Positions 8,994-17,933 of a stretch of 64,000 nt of DNA are shown here, piece after piece. The notes beneath the pieces were generated by a model. The model had not been told where the DNA came from. It saw only the letters and a program-made list of their open reading frames with translations, and did no database searches. Position 1 is the stretch's first letter. Every line of letters starts with the position of its first letter. A program made the position numbers and the translations under genes. The stretch comes from Pseudodesulfovibrio sp. (GTDB lineage: Bacteria > Desulfobacterota > Desulfovibrionia > Desulfovibrionales > Desulfovibrionaceae): positions 21,493-85,492 of the forward strand of contig JAEINO010000008.1 in NCBI GenBank assembly GCA_016342345.1, in the 5' to 3' direction.

Positions 8994-9704
8994 ATGTCGA
9001 AAAGAGCAGTCATATTGGCCGGAGGAAAGGGAAAACGACTTCATCCGTATACGGTTGTTCTCCCCAAGCCGTTGATGCCCATTGGCGAATACCCCATTTT
9101 GGAAGTGGTGGTTCGGCAGTTGGTATCCTGTGGATTTGATCACATTACGATGGCAGTTAACCATCAGGCGGACATCATCAAGTCCTATTTCAATGCGGGT
9201 CGGGACTGGGGTGCCAGAATTGATTTTTCGTTGGAAAAGGAATTTCTGAGTACCATGGGGCCGTTGACTCTGATCGATGATCTACCAGAAGATTTTCTGG
9301 TCATGAACGGTGACATTCTTACGGATATGGATTTTGGAGCGTTTTACGATGGACACGTGCAAAGGGACGAGGCTTTTAGCATCTCTTCGTTTGTGAGGCG
9401 TCAGCGGTCCGAATTTGGTGTGCTTACGGTCTCCCCGGAAAAGCGATTGCAGGGATTTAGGGAAAAGCCTGAAGTGGAATATGAGGTCAGTATGGGGGTC
9501 TACATGCTTTCCCGCAGAGTTCTCGATCATATTCCCAAAGGCAAACCATTTGGTTTTGACGACCTGATGCATGGGCTTCTTGATAGTGATTTCGCCGTGG
9601 GGGTTCGACGTTACGAGGGTTTCTGGCTAGACATAGGGAGGCAGGACGATTATGCTGAGGCTATTGACATGTTTGAGGTCAACAAGCACTTGTTTCTCAA
9701 GTGA
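8994..9704 (+). CDS. Sugar-phosphate nucleotidyltransferase
   Basis: 236 residues. It opens with AVILAGGKGKRLHPYT, the GXGXRL nucleotide-binding loop of glucose-1-phosphate nucleotidyltransferases, followed by PKPLMPIGEYPIL and, near residue 100, VMNGDILT with the metal-binding Asp. It activates a sugar 1-phosphate with an NTP. In legionaminic acid pathways a related enzyme (PtmE) makes GDP-GlcNAc, but that has extra CBS domains that are missing here. ATG 8994 was chosen for its strong AGGAAGG ribosome site; the ORF open from 8922 adds 24 unrelated residues. Confidence 0.87.
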   Translation: MSKRAVILAGGKGKRLHPYTVVLPKPLMPIGEYPILEVVVRQLVSCGFDHITMAVNHQADIIKSYFNAGRDWGARIDFSLEKEFLSTMGPLTLIDDLPEDFLVMNGDILTDMDFGAFYDGHVQRDEAFSISSFVRRQRSEFGVLTVSPEKRLQGFREKPEVEYEVSMGVYMLSRRVLDHIPKGKPFGFDDLMHGLLDSDFAVGVRRYEGFWLDIGRQDDYAEAIDMFEVNKHLFLK

Positions 9705-9741
9705 CGCGAAATTCATTAATTAAACAATCAATTTGGAATCC

Positions 9742-10368
9742 ATGAATATACTGGCTGTCGGCGCACATTATGATGACGTTGAGATGGGATGTAGCGGTAC
9801 CCTGATAAAGCATGTTGCTGCCGGGGACAGGGTTGTTGTCATTGTGGCATCGAAATCCGCTTACAAGGACCCGAAAGGGGTTTCCATTCGTTCGCCTGAG
9901 ATGGCAGCGAAAGAGGGGGCCAGGGCTGCCGCCGTTATGGGCGTCGAGCTTGTTCTTCTTGGCTACGAAGCATTGTATGTTCCTGATGACGAAGATCTTG
10001 CCAGAGCGATTCGTTATCATATCGAGGAATGTCAGATAGACACGGTTTATTGTCATTGGGCTCACGATGTCCATCGCGATCACCGGCACGTGGCTCAGGC
10101 TGCCATTATGTCAGCCCGTCAGGTTCCTCGGGTGCTCATGTATCGCAGCAATTATTACGATTCCTATGAACCGTTCAAGGGTAATTTTTATTCGGATATT
10201 TCAGAACACATGGAGAAGAAAATAGAGGTCATCAAGGCCCATCGTTCAGAATTGGAGCGGGTCCGTTACAAATGGCTTGATTTTATCCAGCGGCAAAATG
10301 CCAATGACGGCCAGAAGATAGGTGTTGGTTATGCCGAAAAGTTCGATCTTGTAAGATATGTTGTTTAA
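9742..10368 (+). CDS. PIG-L/LmbE-family deacetylase
   Basis: 208 residues. The zinc motif GAHYDDVEMGCSG near the N-terminus matches the (A/P)HXDD signature of PIG-L deacetylases. The third ligand region HWAHDVHRDHRHVAQA matches the family HXXDXHXDH. These enzymes remove N-acetyl groups from GlcNAc-type sugars and related intermediates. Next to neuB and a PseG-like gene it probably deacetylates an amino sugar so that another acyl group can be added. ATG 9742 was preferred to an upstream TTG at 9733 because it places the core motif at the usual distance. Confidence 0.87.
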   Translation: MNILAVGAHYDDVEMGCSGTLIKHVAAGDRVVVIVASKSAYKDPKGVSIRSPEMAAKEGARAAAVMGVELVLLGYEALYVPDDEDLARAIRYHIEECQIDTVYCHWAHDVHRDHRHVAQAAIMSARQVPRVLMYRSNYYDSYEPFKGNFYSDISEHMEKKIEVIKAHRSELERVRYKWLDFIQRQNANDGQKIGVGYAEKFDLVRYVV

Positions 10369-10392
10369 TTAAGATTTTCAGGAGTTGGTCAA

Positions 10393-11454
10393 ATGGCATT
10401 CAATAATGCGTTCAAGATTGGTAAAAGAAAAGTTGGCATCGGTTGTCCCGTGTACCTTATTGCGGAAATAGGGCGTAATCACAACGCGGACATGAATTTG
10501 GCCAAAGCCATGGTAGATGCGGCACTTGACGCTGGGGCTGATGCTGTCAAATTTCAGTCATTCAAGGCGGAGACGCTGCTGATCAAGGAGCTTCCCAAGG
10601 TTTCACATATTCAGGAAACTTCGTCCGAGACCAAGTCGGCCTATGAAAGTACCAGAGAGGTCGAACTTCTTCCCGAAAATCACGCCATGCTCAAGGAGTA
10701 TGTTGTAGGCAAGGGCGGTACCTTTCTGTCCACCCCTGAAGATCATTCCATGGTGAAACTCCTGAATGATCTTGATATTCCGGTTTTCAAGATAGCCTCT
10801 CTTGATATTGTTTATCTTGATCTCGTTGAAGCCATTGCAGCCACCGGCAAACCCATTATTCTTTCCACGGGGATGTCCACACTGGGCGAAGTGGAAAAGG
10901 CACTGAATATTCTTGAAAAAAAAGGGGTGAAGGATGTGGTGGTGCTGCACTGCACATCGAACTACCCCCCTCGGTACGAGGATGTAAATCTCAATGCCAT
11001 GCAGACCATTGCCCGTGCCTTTGATGTTCCGGTTGGTTATTCGGACCACACACCGTCCATCGGGGTGAGTATCGCTGCCGTGGCCTTGGGTGCCTGCGTC
11101 ATCGAAAGGCATTTCACATCGGATAAAACGCTTCCTGGTCCTGACCAGAGGTTGTCTTTGACTCCTTTTGAGTTCAAGCAGATGGCCGAAGAAATTCGAT
11201 CCGTTGAACGTGCATTGGGGTCCACGGTCAAGAGGCCTGTTGAGGCCGAGATGGAGATGAGGCGTTTGCATCGCCGCAGACTTGTCGCCGCAGGAGATCT
11301 CAAGGAAGGACAGATTATAAAGCGTGAGGATATCGCCTGCAAGTGCAGCGAGTTCGGCCTGGACCCGGAATATATTCCATTTCTTGTCGGACGTAAGGCC
11401 TCTCGTGACATTCCCGCAGATGCGCCGCTCAACGATGTTGATACACATGCCTAG
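10393..11454 (+). CDS. neuB: N-acetylneuraminate/legionaminate synthase family (NeuB)
   Basis: 353 residues with canonical NeuB motifs: IAEIGRNHNADM near residue 20, VKFQSFKAE near 53, STPEDHSM near 115, FKIASLDI, ILSTGMST near 155 and GYSDHT near 215, then a C-terminal SAF domain. It condenses phosphoenolpyruvate with a ManNAc-type or 2,4-diamino sugar to give a nine-carbon nonulosonic acid. The exact product cannot be told by reading alone. It lies 24 bases after the deacetylase and directly before the PseG-like hydrolase, which would supply its free-sugar substrate. Confidence 0.92.
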   Translation: MAFNNAFKIGKRKVGIGCPVYLIAEIGRNHNADMNLAKAMVDAALDAGADAVKFQSFKAETLLIKELPKVSHIQETSSETKSAYESTREVELLPENHAMLKEYVVGKGGTFLSTPEDHSMVKLLNDLDIPVFKIASLDIVYLDLVEAIAATGKPIILSTGMSTLGEVEKALNILEKKGVKDVVVLHCTSNYPPRYEDVNLNAMQTIARAFDVPVGYSDHTPSIGVSIAAVALGACVIERHFTSDKTLPGPDQRLSLTPFEFKQMAEEIRSVERALGSTVKRPVEAEMEMRRLHRRRLVAAGDLKEGQIIKREDIACKCSEFGLDPEYIPFLVGRKASRDIPADAPLNDVDTHA

Positions 11455-11462
11455 GTGACCCG

Positions 11463-12566
11463 GTGAGAAAGCTGGCAGTCCGCTTGGACGGGAATCGACA
11501 CATAGGGTTGGGACATATGTTCAGGTGTCTGCATCTTGCGGAACACCTTAAGCAGAACCACAATTGTGAAATCGTCTTTTTTCTTCTTGAAAGCAGTCTT
11601 GACTCGGGCATTCTTGAGTTTTGTGATTCAAGCGGCGTGAAGGTTGTTCCGGTGTCCCTTCCGGGCAGTCCGTGGGTAGAGGATACGCTTGGATTTGAGC
11701 GCGCCTTGAAGGGTGGCTCTTTTGACGCGGTTCTTGTCGATTTAGTTTGTCCTGATCCCCAGGATGATGATCTGAATGACAACTCCGATTATTGTCCGGC
11801 AGACATTTTAGGGTGCGTTCAACGAGTCAAGGCACTCGGCCTTCCGGTTTTTGCTCTGTCGGATCGTTTTGATCATGTGGATATCCCGGCGGACCTTGTC
11901 ATTAATTCCTGTCCGGCGCAGCAAGGCCAATGGTATGCGGGGAGTCGAACGAAGTTCCTGTTGGGGCCGAAGTATTACCTTCTTCCAAACAGCTTTCGGA
12001 ACCTGTCTCGTTGCCAGAAGACTTTTCTTTCCGAGAAGCCGCATGTGGTCATTTTTTGTGGTGGAAACGATCATCGAGGCTTTACGTCAATGCTCCTTGA
12101 TTGTTTGCTTTCTCATGCGAAGTCACTGTCTTTTGAAGTCGTGCTCGGCGCGGCAACGCCCGATATTGACCTCAGGGCAGAGGAATACCGGGCCCAAGGG
12201 GTTGATTGCCGATTCAAGGTAAAAGACATGGCACCGGTCCTTTTTAATGCGGATTGCGTTATTTCGACTTCCGGGAATACTCTGTTTGATCTTGCTGCAT
12301 TGGGTGTTCCCGCTGCTGCGGTATCCACGCGTGAACGGCAAAGAATTACGGCCCGTTTTTTTTCAGATGCTGGTTGCTGTGTCGATTTGGGTATGGAGTT
12401 TGAAGAAATAGCGGTCAATTTGAAGCTTTTTGTGAATACCGTCCTTCACTCGCCGAAGCAGTTGCTGGAAATGAGCCGTCGGGGACGGGAATCGGTTGAT
12501 GGTGATGGTTTGGTTAGGGTTGCAGAGGAAATGGTTCTGGTTTTTGAAAGCGTACAAAAGAGGTAG
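11463..12566 (+). CDS. PseG-like UDP-sugar hydrolase
   Basis: 367 residues starting with GTG. The N-terminus (RLDGNRHIGLGHMFRCLHLA) matches the PseG signature with its catalytic His in the IGXGH loop. A GGNDHRG motif near residue 202 and STSGNTLFDLAALG near 263 are typical of the GT-B nucleotide-binding half. PseG removes UDP from a 2,4-diacetamido-trideoxyhexose to release the sugar used by the pseudaminate synthase. The upstream neuB fits as partner. No acetyltransferase domain is fused. Similarity to PseG is clear in motifs, but substrate is inferred. Confidence 0.82.
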   Translation: MRKLAVRLDGNRHIGLGHMFRCLHLAEHLKQNHNCEIVFFLLESSLDSGILEFCDSSGVKVVPVSLPGSPWVEDTLGFERALKGGSFDAVLVDLVCPDPQDDDLNDNSDYCPADILGCVQRVKALGLPVFALSDRFDHVDIPADLVINSCPAQQGQWYAGSRTKFLLGPKYYLLPNSFRNLSRCQKTFLSEKPHVVIFCGGNDHRGFTSMLLDCLLSHAKSLSFEVVLGAATPDIDLRAEEYRAQGVDCRFKVKDMAPVLFNADCVISTSGNTLFDLAALGVPAAAVSTRERQRITARFFSDAGCCVDLGMEFEEIAVNLKLFVNTVLHSPKQLLEMSRRGRESVDGDGLVRVAEEMVLVFESVQKR

Positions 12567-12570
12567 TGAA

Positions 12571-13482
12571 ATGAATGTACTTGTTGAAGCTGTGGGAAGT
12601 CCCATGTGGGGGACGTTGTTTCCTCTGCTCAAACAAACGTTCAACGCGACCGTCGGGCTTGATATAAACACATACTCACACGGGTTATACGCTCTGGATA
12701 AAGGATATTTGGTCCCGAAATACAGTTCTCCAGATGCGGTAGATGCCATTCTTGACATTGCGACCAGGGAAAGAATTGATGTGTTCATGCCATCACTTCA
12801 CGAAGGGTTGCTCATGTGGTCAGAGCTTTCGCGCGAGCTTGCTCAAAAGGGGATTACGGTTTTGATTTCGCCTCCAGATACAGTGAGGCATTTTCATGAC
12901 AAGTGGGATACGTACCGTTTTTTCACGGATAACAAAATTCCTACCCCGCCAACATCGTTGACGCCGGAGTATGATCTCTTGAAGCCCAGAGTAGGCCGTG
13001 GAGGGGCGGGCATCCGTCCCATGGAGGTCGGTGAATCGTTTGATCCCGATATTTTTATTTCGCAGAAATTTCTCCAGGGACAGGAGTATTCCATCGATGC
13101 CTTGTGCGACCTTGACGGAATAATTCTCTGTGTCGTTGTACGCAAACGTCTTGCTGTCGAGTCTGGATTGAGCGTTACCGGGATTGTCGTTGACGACAAG
13201 GAAATCGAATCAATGGCACGAACGCTGCTTGGTTCCGCTCATTTCCGGGGGCCGGTCAACATGCAGTGTTTTCGTACTGATGCGGGCATGTTCTTCACCG
13301 AAGTTAATCCGAGGCTCGCTGGAGGAATGTCGCTTTCCATGAACGCTACTGAAAACTGGTTTATGCTTATCAGGAAAATGCTTGAGGGGAAGAAGCTTGT
13401 TCCGATGGACGTTCAGCATGATTTGGTCATGATGCGCCATTATCAGGATGTTTTCGTGGACAAGAGAGATTTGAAGTGTTGA
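12571..13482 (+). CDS. ATP-grasp domain protein
   Basis: 303 residues from ATG 12571, preceded by AGAGG. The ATP-grasp fold is shown by LKPRVGRGGAGI (the glycine-rich loop), QEYSIDAL and the C-terminal metal ligand motif EVNPRLAGG. The family joins a carboxylate to an amine or thiol through an acyl phosphate. In a glycan operon it may attach an amino acid or another acyl group to the amino sugar freed by the PIG-L deacetylase. That link is inference. It overlaps the HAD gene by one base (TGATG). Confidence 0.83.
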   Translation: MNVLVEAVGSPMWGTLFPLLKQTFNATVGLDINTYSHGLYALDKGYLVPKYSSPDAVDAILDIATRERIDVFMPSLHEGLLMWSELSRELAQKGITVLISPPDTVRHFHDKWDTYRFFTDNKIPTPPTSLTPEYDLLKPRVGRGGAGIRPMEVGESFDPDIFISQKFLQGQEYSIDALCDLDGIILCVVVRKRLAVESGLSVTGIVVDDKEIESMARTLLGSAHFRGPVNMQCFRTDAGMFFTEVNPRLAGGMSLSMNATENWFMLIRKMLEGKKLVPMDVQHDLVMMRHYQDVFVDKRDLKC

Positions 13483-14168
13483 TGGCAGTCGGTTTTGATC
13501 TTGATGGAACTCTCTATGATCACGGGGAGTTCGTTGGCGGAGCTTATAAGAAGGTCGCCGCTTGGGTGTCGAAGCATTGTGGCGTTCCTGAAGAGGGTTT
13601 TTTCCAGACTATTTTTTCCGACTGGAGAGAGAGATCAAGTCGATGCTCGACCATTTTTGCGGATGCATTGCATCTGTACGGGGTTTATAGTGAAAGCAAC
13701 GAAAGAAGTTGCGTTCTTGGTTACAGGAGCTACGAGCCGGAAATGTTGACTCCTTTTTGCGGGGTAGAAAATTGTTTCGACGACCTCAAAGAAAAAGGCG
13801 TGAAGATAGGACTGCTGACAGATGGGCAATCGGACGTTCAGCGGAACAAAATAAGAGCTCTTGGTCTGGGCCATCATTTTGATCACATAGTTATTACGGG
13901 AGATTTGGGAAGGTCCTTCTATAAACCCCATGAGGCTGGTTTCAAAGCCATTGCAAAGGGGCTTGAGGTCTCCCTTCCAAATTTGATTTATGTTGGAGAT
14001 CGTCCTGATGTCGACATTCAACCATCCAGGAATCTTGGATATACTCCTTTGCGAATTTTGCATGGCGAGTATGCCTCGGAGCAAAGTGAGGTTGCATGTT
14101 TTGAATTTTCATCTTTTGAAATGCTGAGCAGACATCTGATCGACACGTTTCTCGTCAAGTGTGTGTGA
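13482..14168 (+). CDS. HAD-superfamily hydrolase
   Basis: 228 residues. Motif I is VGFDLDGTLYD near the N-terminus, motif II is LLTDGQSD near residue 113, a Lys-containing region follows (FYKPHEAGF), and motif IV is YVGDRPDVD near residue 170. All catalytic elements of a phosphatase are present. It probably dephosphorylates a sugar phosphate or nonulosonate 9-phosphate in the operon. The start is the ATG that shares an A with the ATP-grasp stop; a GTG two codons earlier is possible. Confidence 0.85.
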   Translation: MAVGFDLDGTLYDHGEFVGGAYKKVAAWVSKHCGVPEEGFFQTIFSDWRERSSRCSTIFADALHLYGVYSESNERSCVLGYRSYEPEMLTPFCGVENCFDDLKEKGVKIGLLTDGQSDVQRNKIRALGLGHHFDHIVITGDLGRSFYKPHEAGFKAIAKGLEVSLPNLIYVGDRPDVDIQPSRNLGYTPLRILHGEYASEQSEVACFEFSSFEMLSRHLIDTFLVKCV

Positions 14169-14231
14169 GCAGGAAGCCCGGAATTTCAAGCGTTTTTTTG
14201 TTTATAATTTCAGACTGTTCGGAGGAACCCC

Positions 14232-15413
14232 ATGCTTCATAGGCTTTGCCGTGCTTGCGACACACCACTAGGACAGAATTTTTTTTATCAGGAGCGGTGC
14301 GTTTTTTGGTATGGAGAGCGCAATGAGGCTCTTGATTCGGCAATATTGGATTCCACGCCGCCGGTTGGTCTTCGTTTTTGCCCCAACTGTGGCTTAATCC
14401 AGCTTGATGTCACTGATGGGCTCACCAAGATTCTCAAGACTGTCTACAGTTCATCTTGCTCCAAACCAGGTGCGACGCACGGTCAAAACACAGCCTACTC
14501 CGAGAAACTCACTGCCGATTATTTCAGGGCATACGAGGAACTCGCCGGGGACTGGATTCCAGAAGCCGTTCTTGAAATTGGATGTCAGTCGGGGAGACTG
14601 CTCTATGATTACGAGAGGAGAGGGTCAAAAGTCTGCATCGGTGTGGAACCGAGCGATATACAGCCATTCAGTCGTCCGGACGGGACCAGGATTGATGTTC
14701 GACATGACTTTTTCACTCCTGACGTGGTTGACAGTGATTTTGATTTTGCCTTTTGTTTACAGGTTCTTGAGCACATAGATCGTCCACAGGAATTTCTAGG
14801 TATGATGCGTGACGTGCTTCGCCCTGGAGGTCGTATTCTCATTGGTGTTCCCAATGAGGAACTTGCATTGATCAGTGGCAACATAGGCATGGTCATTCAT
14901 CAACATCTCAATTATTTCACCAGGGATTCGCTTGGGTATTTGCTTGGCCAGGCCGGGTTCAAGCCTTTGCGATATATTCATACGCAAGATCAGCCGTTGT
15001 ATGTGCTTGCCGAAAAATGCGAACCGTCTGTTCAACCTTCGCCTATAGAGTGCGCCCCAAGCTTGAAAGCCTTGGCCAACGAGTATGTGGCGAGTATGCA
15101 GGACAAGTTTGACTTTATTCGGGAAATAGTTCGCAGATCCGAAGGCAAAGTCGGTTTGTACGGAGCCAATTGCGCCATGGCGAATATTTTTTCATGGATG
15201 ACGGATATTGATGAATCAAAATTGATGGTGTTTGACGGGGATCCCAAAAAACAGGGTAAATATTACAGCGGTATACCGTTGAAAATTCATGCCCCGGCGG
15301 ACCTGTGTCATGTCGATGATGTCATCGTTGTTCCATATCGTTTGCAGGATCAAATTATTAGTTACCTGACTCACACTCACCCCATCTCTGCAACTGTTCA
15401 CAGATTGTACTAA
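14232..15413 (+). CDS. SAM-dependent C-methyltransferase-like protein with zinc-binding N-terminus
   Basis: 393 residues with the three-part plan of sugar C-methyltransferases: an N-terminal zinc site (CRACD near residue 6 and CPNCG near 51), a central methyltransferase domain with EIGCQSGRLL near residue 115, and a C-terminal domain with GLYGANCAMAN near residue 310. The family methylates NDP-sugars, but related proteins in polysaccharide loci lack a known substrate. Preceded by GGAGG at 14221-14225. It lies in the same plus operon as neuB, with a 63-base gap after the HAD gene. Confidence 0.82.
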   Translation: MLHRLCRACDTPLGQNFFYQERCVFWYGERNEALDSAILDSTPPVGLRFCPNCGLIQLDVTDGLTKILKTVYSSSCSKPGATHGQNTAYSEKLTADYFRAYEELAGDWIPEAVLEIGCQSGRLLYDYERRGSKVCIGVEPSDIQPFSRPDGTRIDVRHDFFTPDVVDSDFDFAFCLQVLEHIDRPQEFLGMMRDVLRPGGRILIGVPNEELALISGNIGMVIHQHLNYFTRDSLGYLLGQAGFKPLRYIHTQDQPLYVLAEKCEPSVQPSPIECAPSLKALANEYVASMQDKFDFIREIVRRSEGKVGLYGANCAMANIFSWMTDIDESKLMVFDGDPKKQGKYYSGIPLKIHAPADLCHVDDVIVVPYRLQDQIISYLTHTHPISATVHRLY

Positions 15414-15429
15414 TTCTGGAGTAATGATC

Positions 15430-16978
15430 ATGGAAAAGAAGAAAACCGTACTGCTGGTCAATCCAGTGTTTCAATTTGAAAAGCATTTGGTTGAGCGGGG
15501 GGCTCAGACGGAGGGCCAAGCCTCGATTGTATCCTCCTCTGGGACTTCTGCAAATCGGTGGGTATTTGAAGAAAAACGGGTATGATGTCGAGATTCTTGA
15601 TGCTCCGCTTGAGCCTAATCCCTTTTTGTATATTGATCGTATCTGCAAGGAGAAGGACATACTGGCTGTAGGTTTTACGGTCAAGACAGGCCCTCCACTT
15701 CTGTTTGCAATGCAGGCCAGTTATTATATCAAGCGAAACTATCCGGATATAGTTATCATGTGGGGCGGAGTATTGCCGACCTCCATGCCAGAGGAAGTTT
15801 TGCGGCAGACCTTTGCCGACTACGTGGTCGTCGGGCATGGAGAAGAAAGTTCCCTTGCCATTTGCAATGCTGTCCGTGACGGGAAAAGAGACATTGAGTA
15901 CCCTGGTGTCTGTTATTTGAAGAACAATGAATTGTATTTTACCATGCAGGGACCTTTTTCCCATCACCATCCTGCGGATTGGGATATCCTTGGCGACAAG
16001 ATAAACGCAGAGCAGTCTCCGTATCTTGCTGCACTCATGTTGAGCAAGGGATGTCCATTCAGGTGCTCATTTTGTTATCATCAAAACACGTTGGATCTTC
16101 TCAGTCCCCAAACGCAAAGATGGTTCCCAAAGCCGATGGAAACGGTGTTGCAGGAGATCGATACATTGCGAGCTCGTGGAGTCAACGTACTGACATTCAT
16201 TGACGATTGTACCCTGATGAACAAGAACAGGGTGAAGCTCCTTTCAAAGGAGCTTCGGAGTCGTGAAGTCTATATTGAACAATGTATAAGCCATGTTAAT
16301 ACATTGGATTCTGAGGTAATCGAGGAAATTGCCCCGTTTACGCAGCAGATTGCATATTCCATAGAAACCGTTTCACCTCGGCTGCAAAAGATACTCAACA
16401 AGCGCGTTTCCGTGGATCATGTCAAAGAGGTTGACAAGGCACTTGCCAGGAATGATGTAAATAGCATTCATAACTTCATTTTTGGTATTCCTTCGGAAAC
16501 AGATGAAGATTTGCGTAAGATCATCGAGTTGGCGGTTCAGTTACGACAAATCAATCCATATCTGCGACTGACAGGTATTTTTTGCATCCCCTATCCGAAT
16601 TCCACCCTTGAAGGATGGCTGATTGAAAATCGTAAAATTTCCATTACCAGAGATTTACGGATTCTCAGCACGGCAGACATGTATTCGCGTTCCATCAGTC
16701 CGGTTTACCAGCCATGGATTACCGATCCTGATGATAAACAGTTTTACGAGGATTTCTATTATCTCTTCGATGCCGTGTTTGCCAGTTGGTTCAACAGTGA
16801 TGACGAACGGGTCAAAAGCCTGCTGAAGGTAAAGAGGCTCGCCAGACTCTTTGAGCCAGCTTTGGGGCTTGAGCCGGTTCCGGGAAAGGCTCCGTATCTT
16901 TTGGATGAGCAGCTTCAAGCTCCTGATACACCATATCCTTTGGTCAAAAAGCGATTTTTAACGGACCGGGTGGGGTAG
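15430..16978 (+). CDS. B12-binding-type radical SAM protein, apparent +1-base frameshift
   Basis: The main frame runs from about 15503 and holds a B12-binding-like segment (RLYPPLGLLQIGGYL) and the radical SAM motif GCPFRCSFC (CX3CX2C, around 16048-16074). Its expected N-terminus, MEKKKTVLLVNPVF, lies in another frame starting at ATG 15430, with GGAG 8 bases upstream. The two frames join perfectly if one G is removed from the G6 run at 15497-15502, giving VERGLRRRAKPRLYPPLG. Restored length is about 515 residues. This is either a sequencing error, a real inactivation, or slippage-controlled expression. Function is probably radical-based modification of a sugar. Confidence 0.8.
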
Positions 16979-17110
16979 TTTGCGAACATATTGGCACAGC
17001 CGGAATCTACTTGTAGTGGTGTCTGCTTCCCTTGCCGATGAGGGGGGGGTATTGTCTGCACACAGCGTGGTTTCAAGAGGGATTCAACGAGTTGTAAAGT
17101 CGGAGTGGGC
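16979..17110 (+). repeat. Short spacer with a G8 homopolymer tract
   Basis: The spacer between the radical SAM gene and the isomerase-like gene holds eight consecutive G at 17042-17049. A TTG-started frame from 16980 is open for 52 codons through the tract and overlaps the next gene. Adding one G would join this frame to the isomerase frame. Whether anything here is translated is unclear. Confidence 0.4.
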
Positions 17111-17911
17111 GTGTCTGTGCGACCAGCAATAACTTTCGCTATTCAGGGAATAGTTGATCCCGAGTACGTCGATTATGCAGACCGGATAGTATATGCGGCA
17201 TCCGTTTTTAGTGACGATCTGGATGGTGTGGAGATAGGCCTGCATGGGCACATGGCGGAATCTCTTGCAGAGCGGGTTTTGCTTCCTCATGTGTTCGAGA
17301 GTCTTGAATGTTTTTCGCGCAACACGCTTCATTTTGCAATGCATCCCCTTCATCCTTTGACGGAAAAGGACATTGGTGCAATCGTCAGGATGTGCTCGGT
17401 GCTTTTTGAACGTGGTCTGGTCAGAGGCGCGAGTTTTCATTTGGACATGGAGCCCTGTTTTGAGCGTGTTCAGGCAGCCGTGCCAGAAGGCCTCCCTCTT
17501 TCTTTTGAGAATCTCGACATCCAATCGCCTGGTTTTGGTTCATTGGAAGCCGTAAGTAATGCCGCTGGACGGTTTCCATCATGGGGCATTGTGCTTGATA
17601 TTGCACATGTGGTTGAAATGCAGGTCCTGGGGGGTGTTGGTGTTGGAGAGTTCTTTGACGCCCTGAGTAACAGGATCAGTCAGATTCATTTTTCTTTGCC
17701 GGGACATCATTATCCGAAACAAGTGCTTTGGTCTGGTTTTAAAGCCATGCACAGCTTTGCCTTTCTTGACGGAGAAGCCGCAAAGAAGGCTTACCACGCT
17801 GCACCACTTGGGACAGTGGAAAACATTACTCTGGAGGGGGTTTTGCCGCCTAACCGGGAAGATTTTCTCCGGGAAGAGATTCGTTTTTTGCGACAGGGCT
17901 GGCTTTCCTAG
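17111..17911 (+). CDS. Sugar isomerase/epimerase-like TIM-barrel protein
   Basis: About 266 residues. It reads like the AP endonuclease 2/xylose isomerase-like barrel superfamily: LDGVEIGLHGH near residue 40, LHFAMHPLHPL near 78, SFENLDIQ near 138 and LDIAHVVEM near 160, which carry His/Glu/Asp residues at barrel-strand ends. That suggests metal-dependent isomerase, epimerase or endonuclease chemistry; a sugar isomerase fits the operon. GTG 17111 is preferred because GGAG lies 5 bases upstream; GTG 17105 is an alternative. It ends the plus operon, convergent with the gene at 17934. Confidence 0.7.
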   Translation: MSVRPAITFAIQGIVDPEYVDYADRIVYAASVFSDDLDGVEIGLHGHMAESLAERVLLPHVFESLECFSRNTLHFAMHPLHPLTEKDIGAIVRMCSVLFERGLVRGASFHLDMEPCFERVQAAVPEGLPLSFENLDIQSPGFGSLEAVSNAAGRFPSWGIVLDIAHVVEMQVLGGVGVGEFFDALSNRISQIHFSLPGHHYPKQVLWSGFKAMHSFAFLDGEAAKKAYHAAPLGTVENITLEGVLPPNREDFLREEIRFLRQGWLS

Positions 17912-17933
17912 TTCCCTCGAAGATGAGCCGTTC

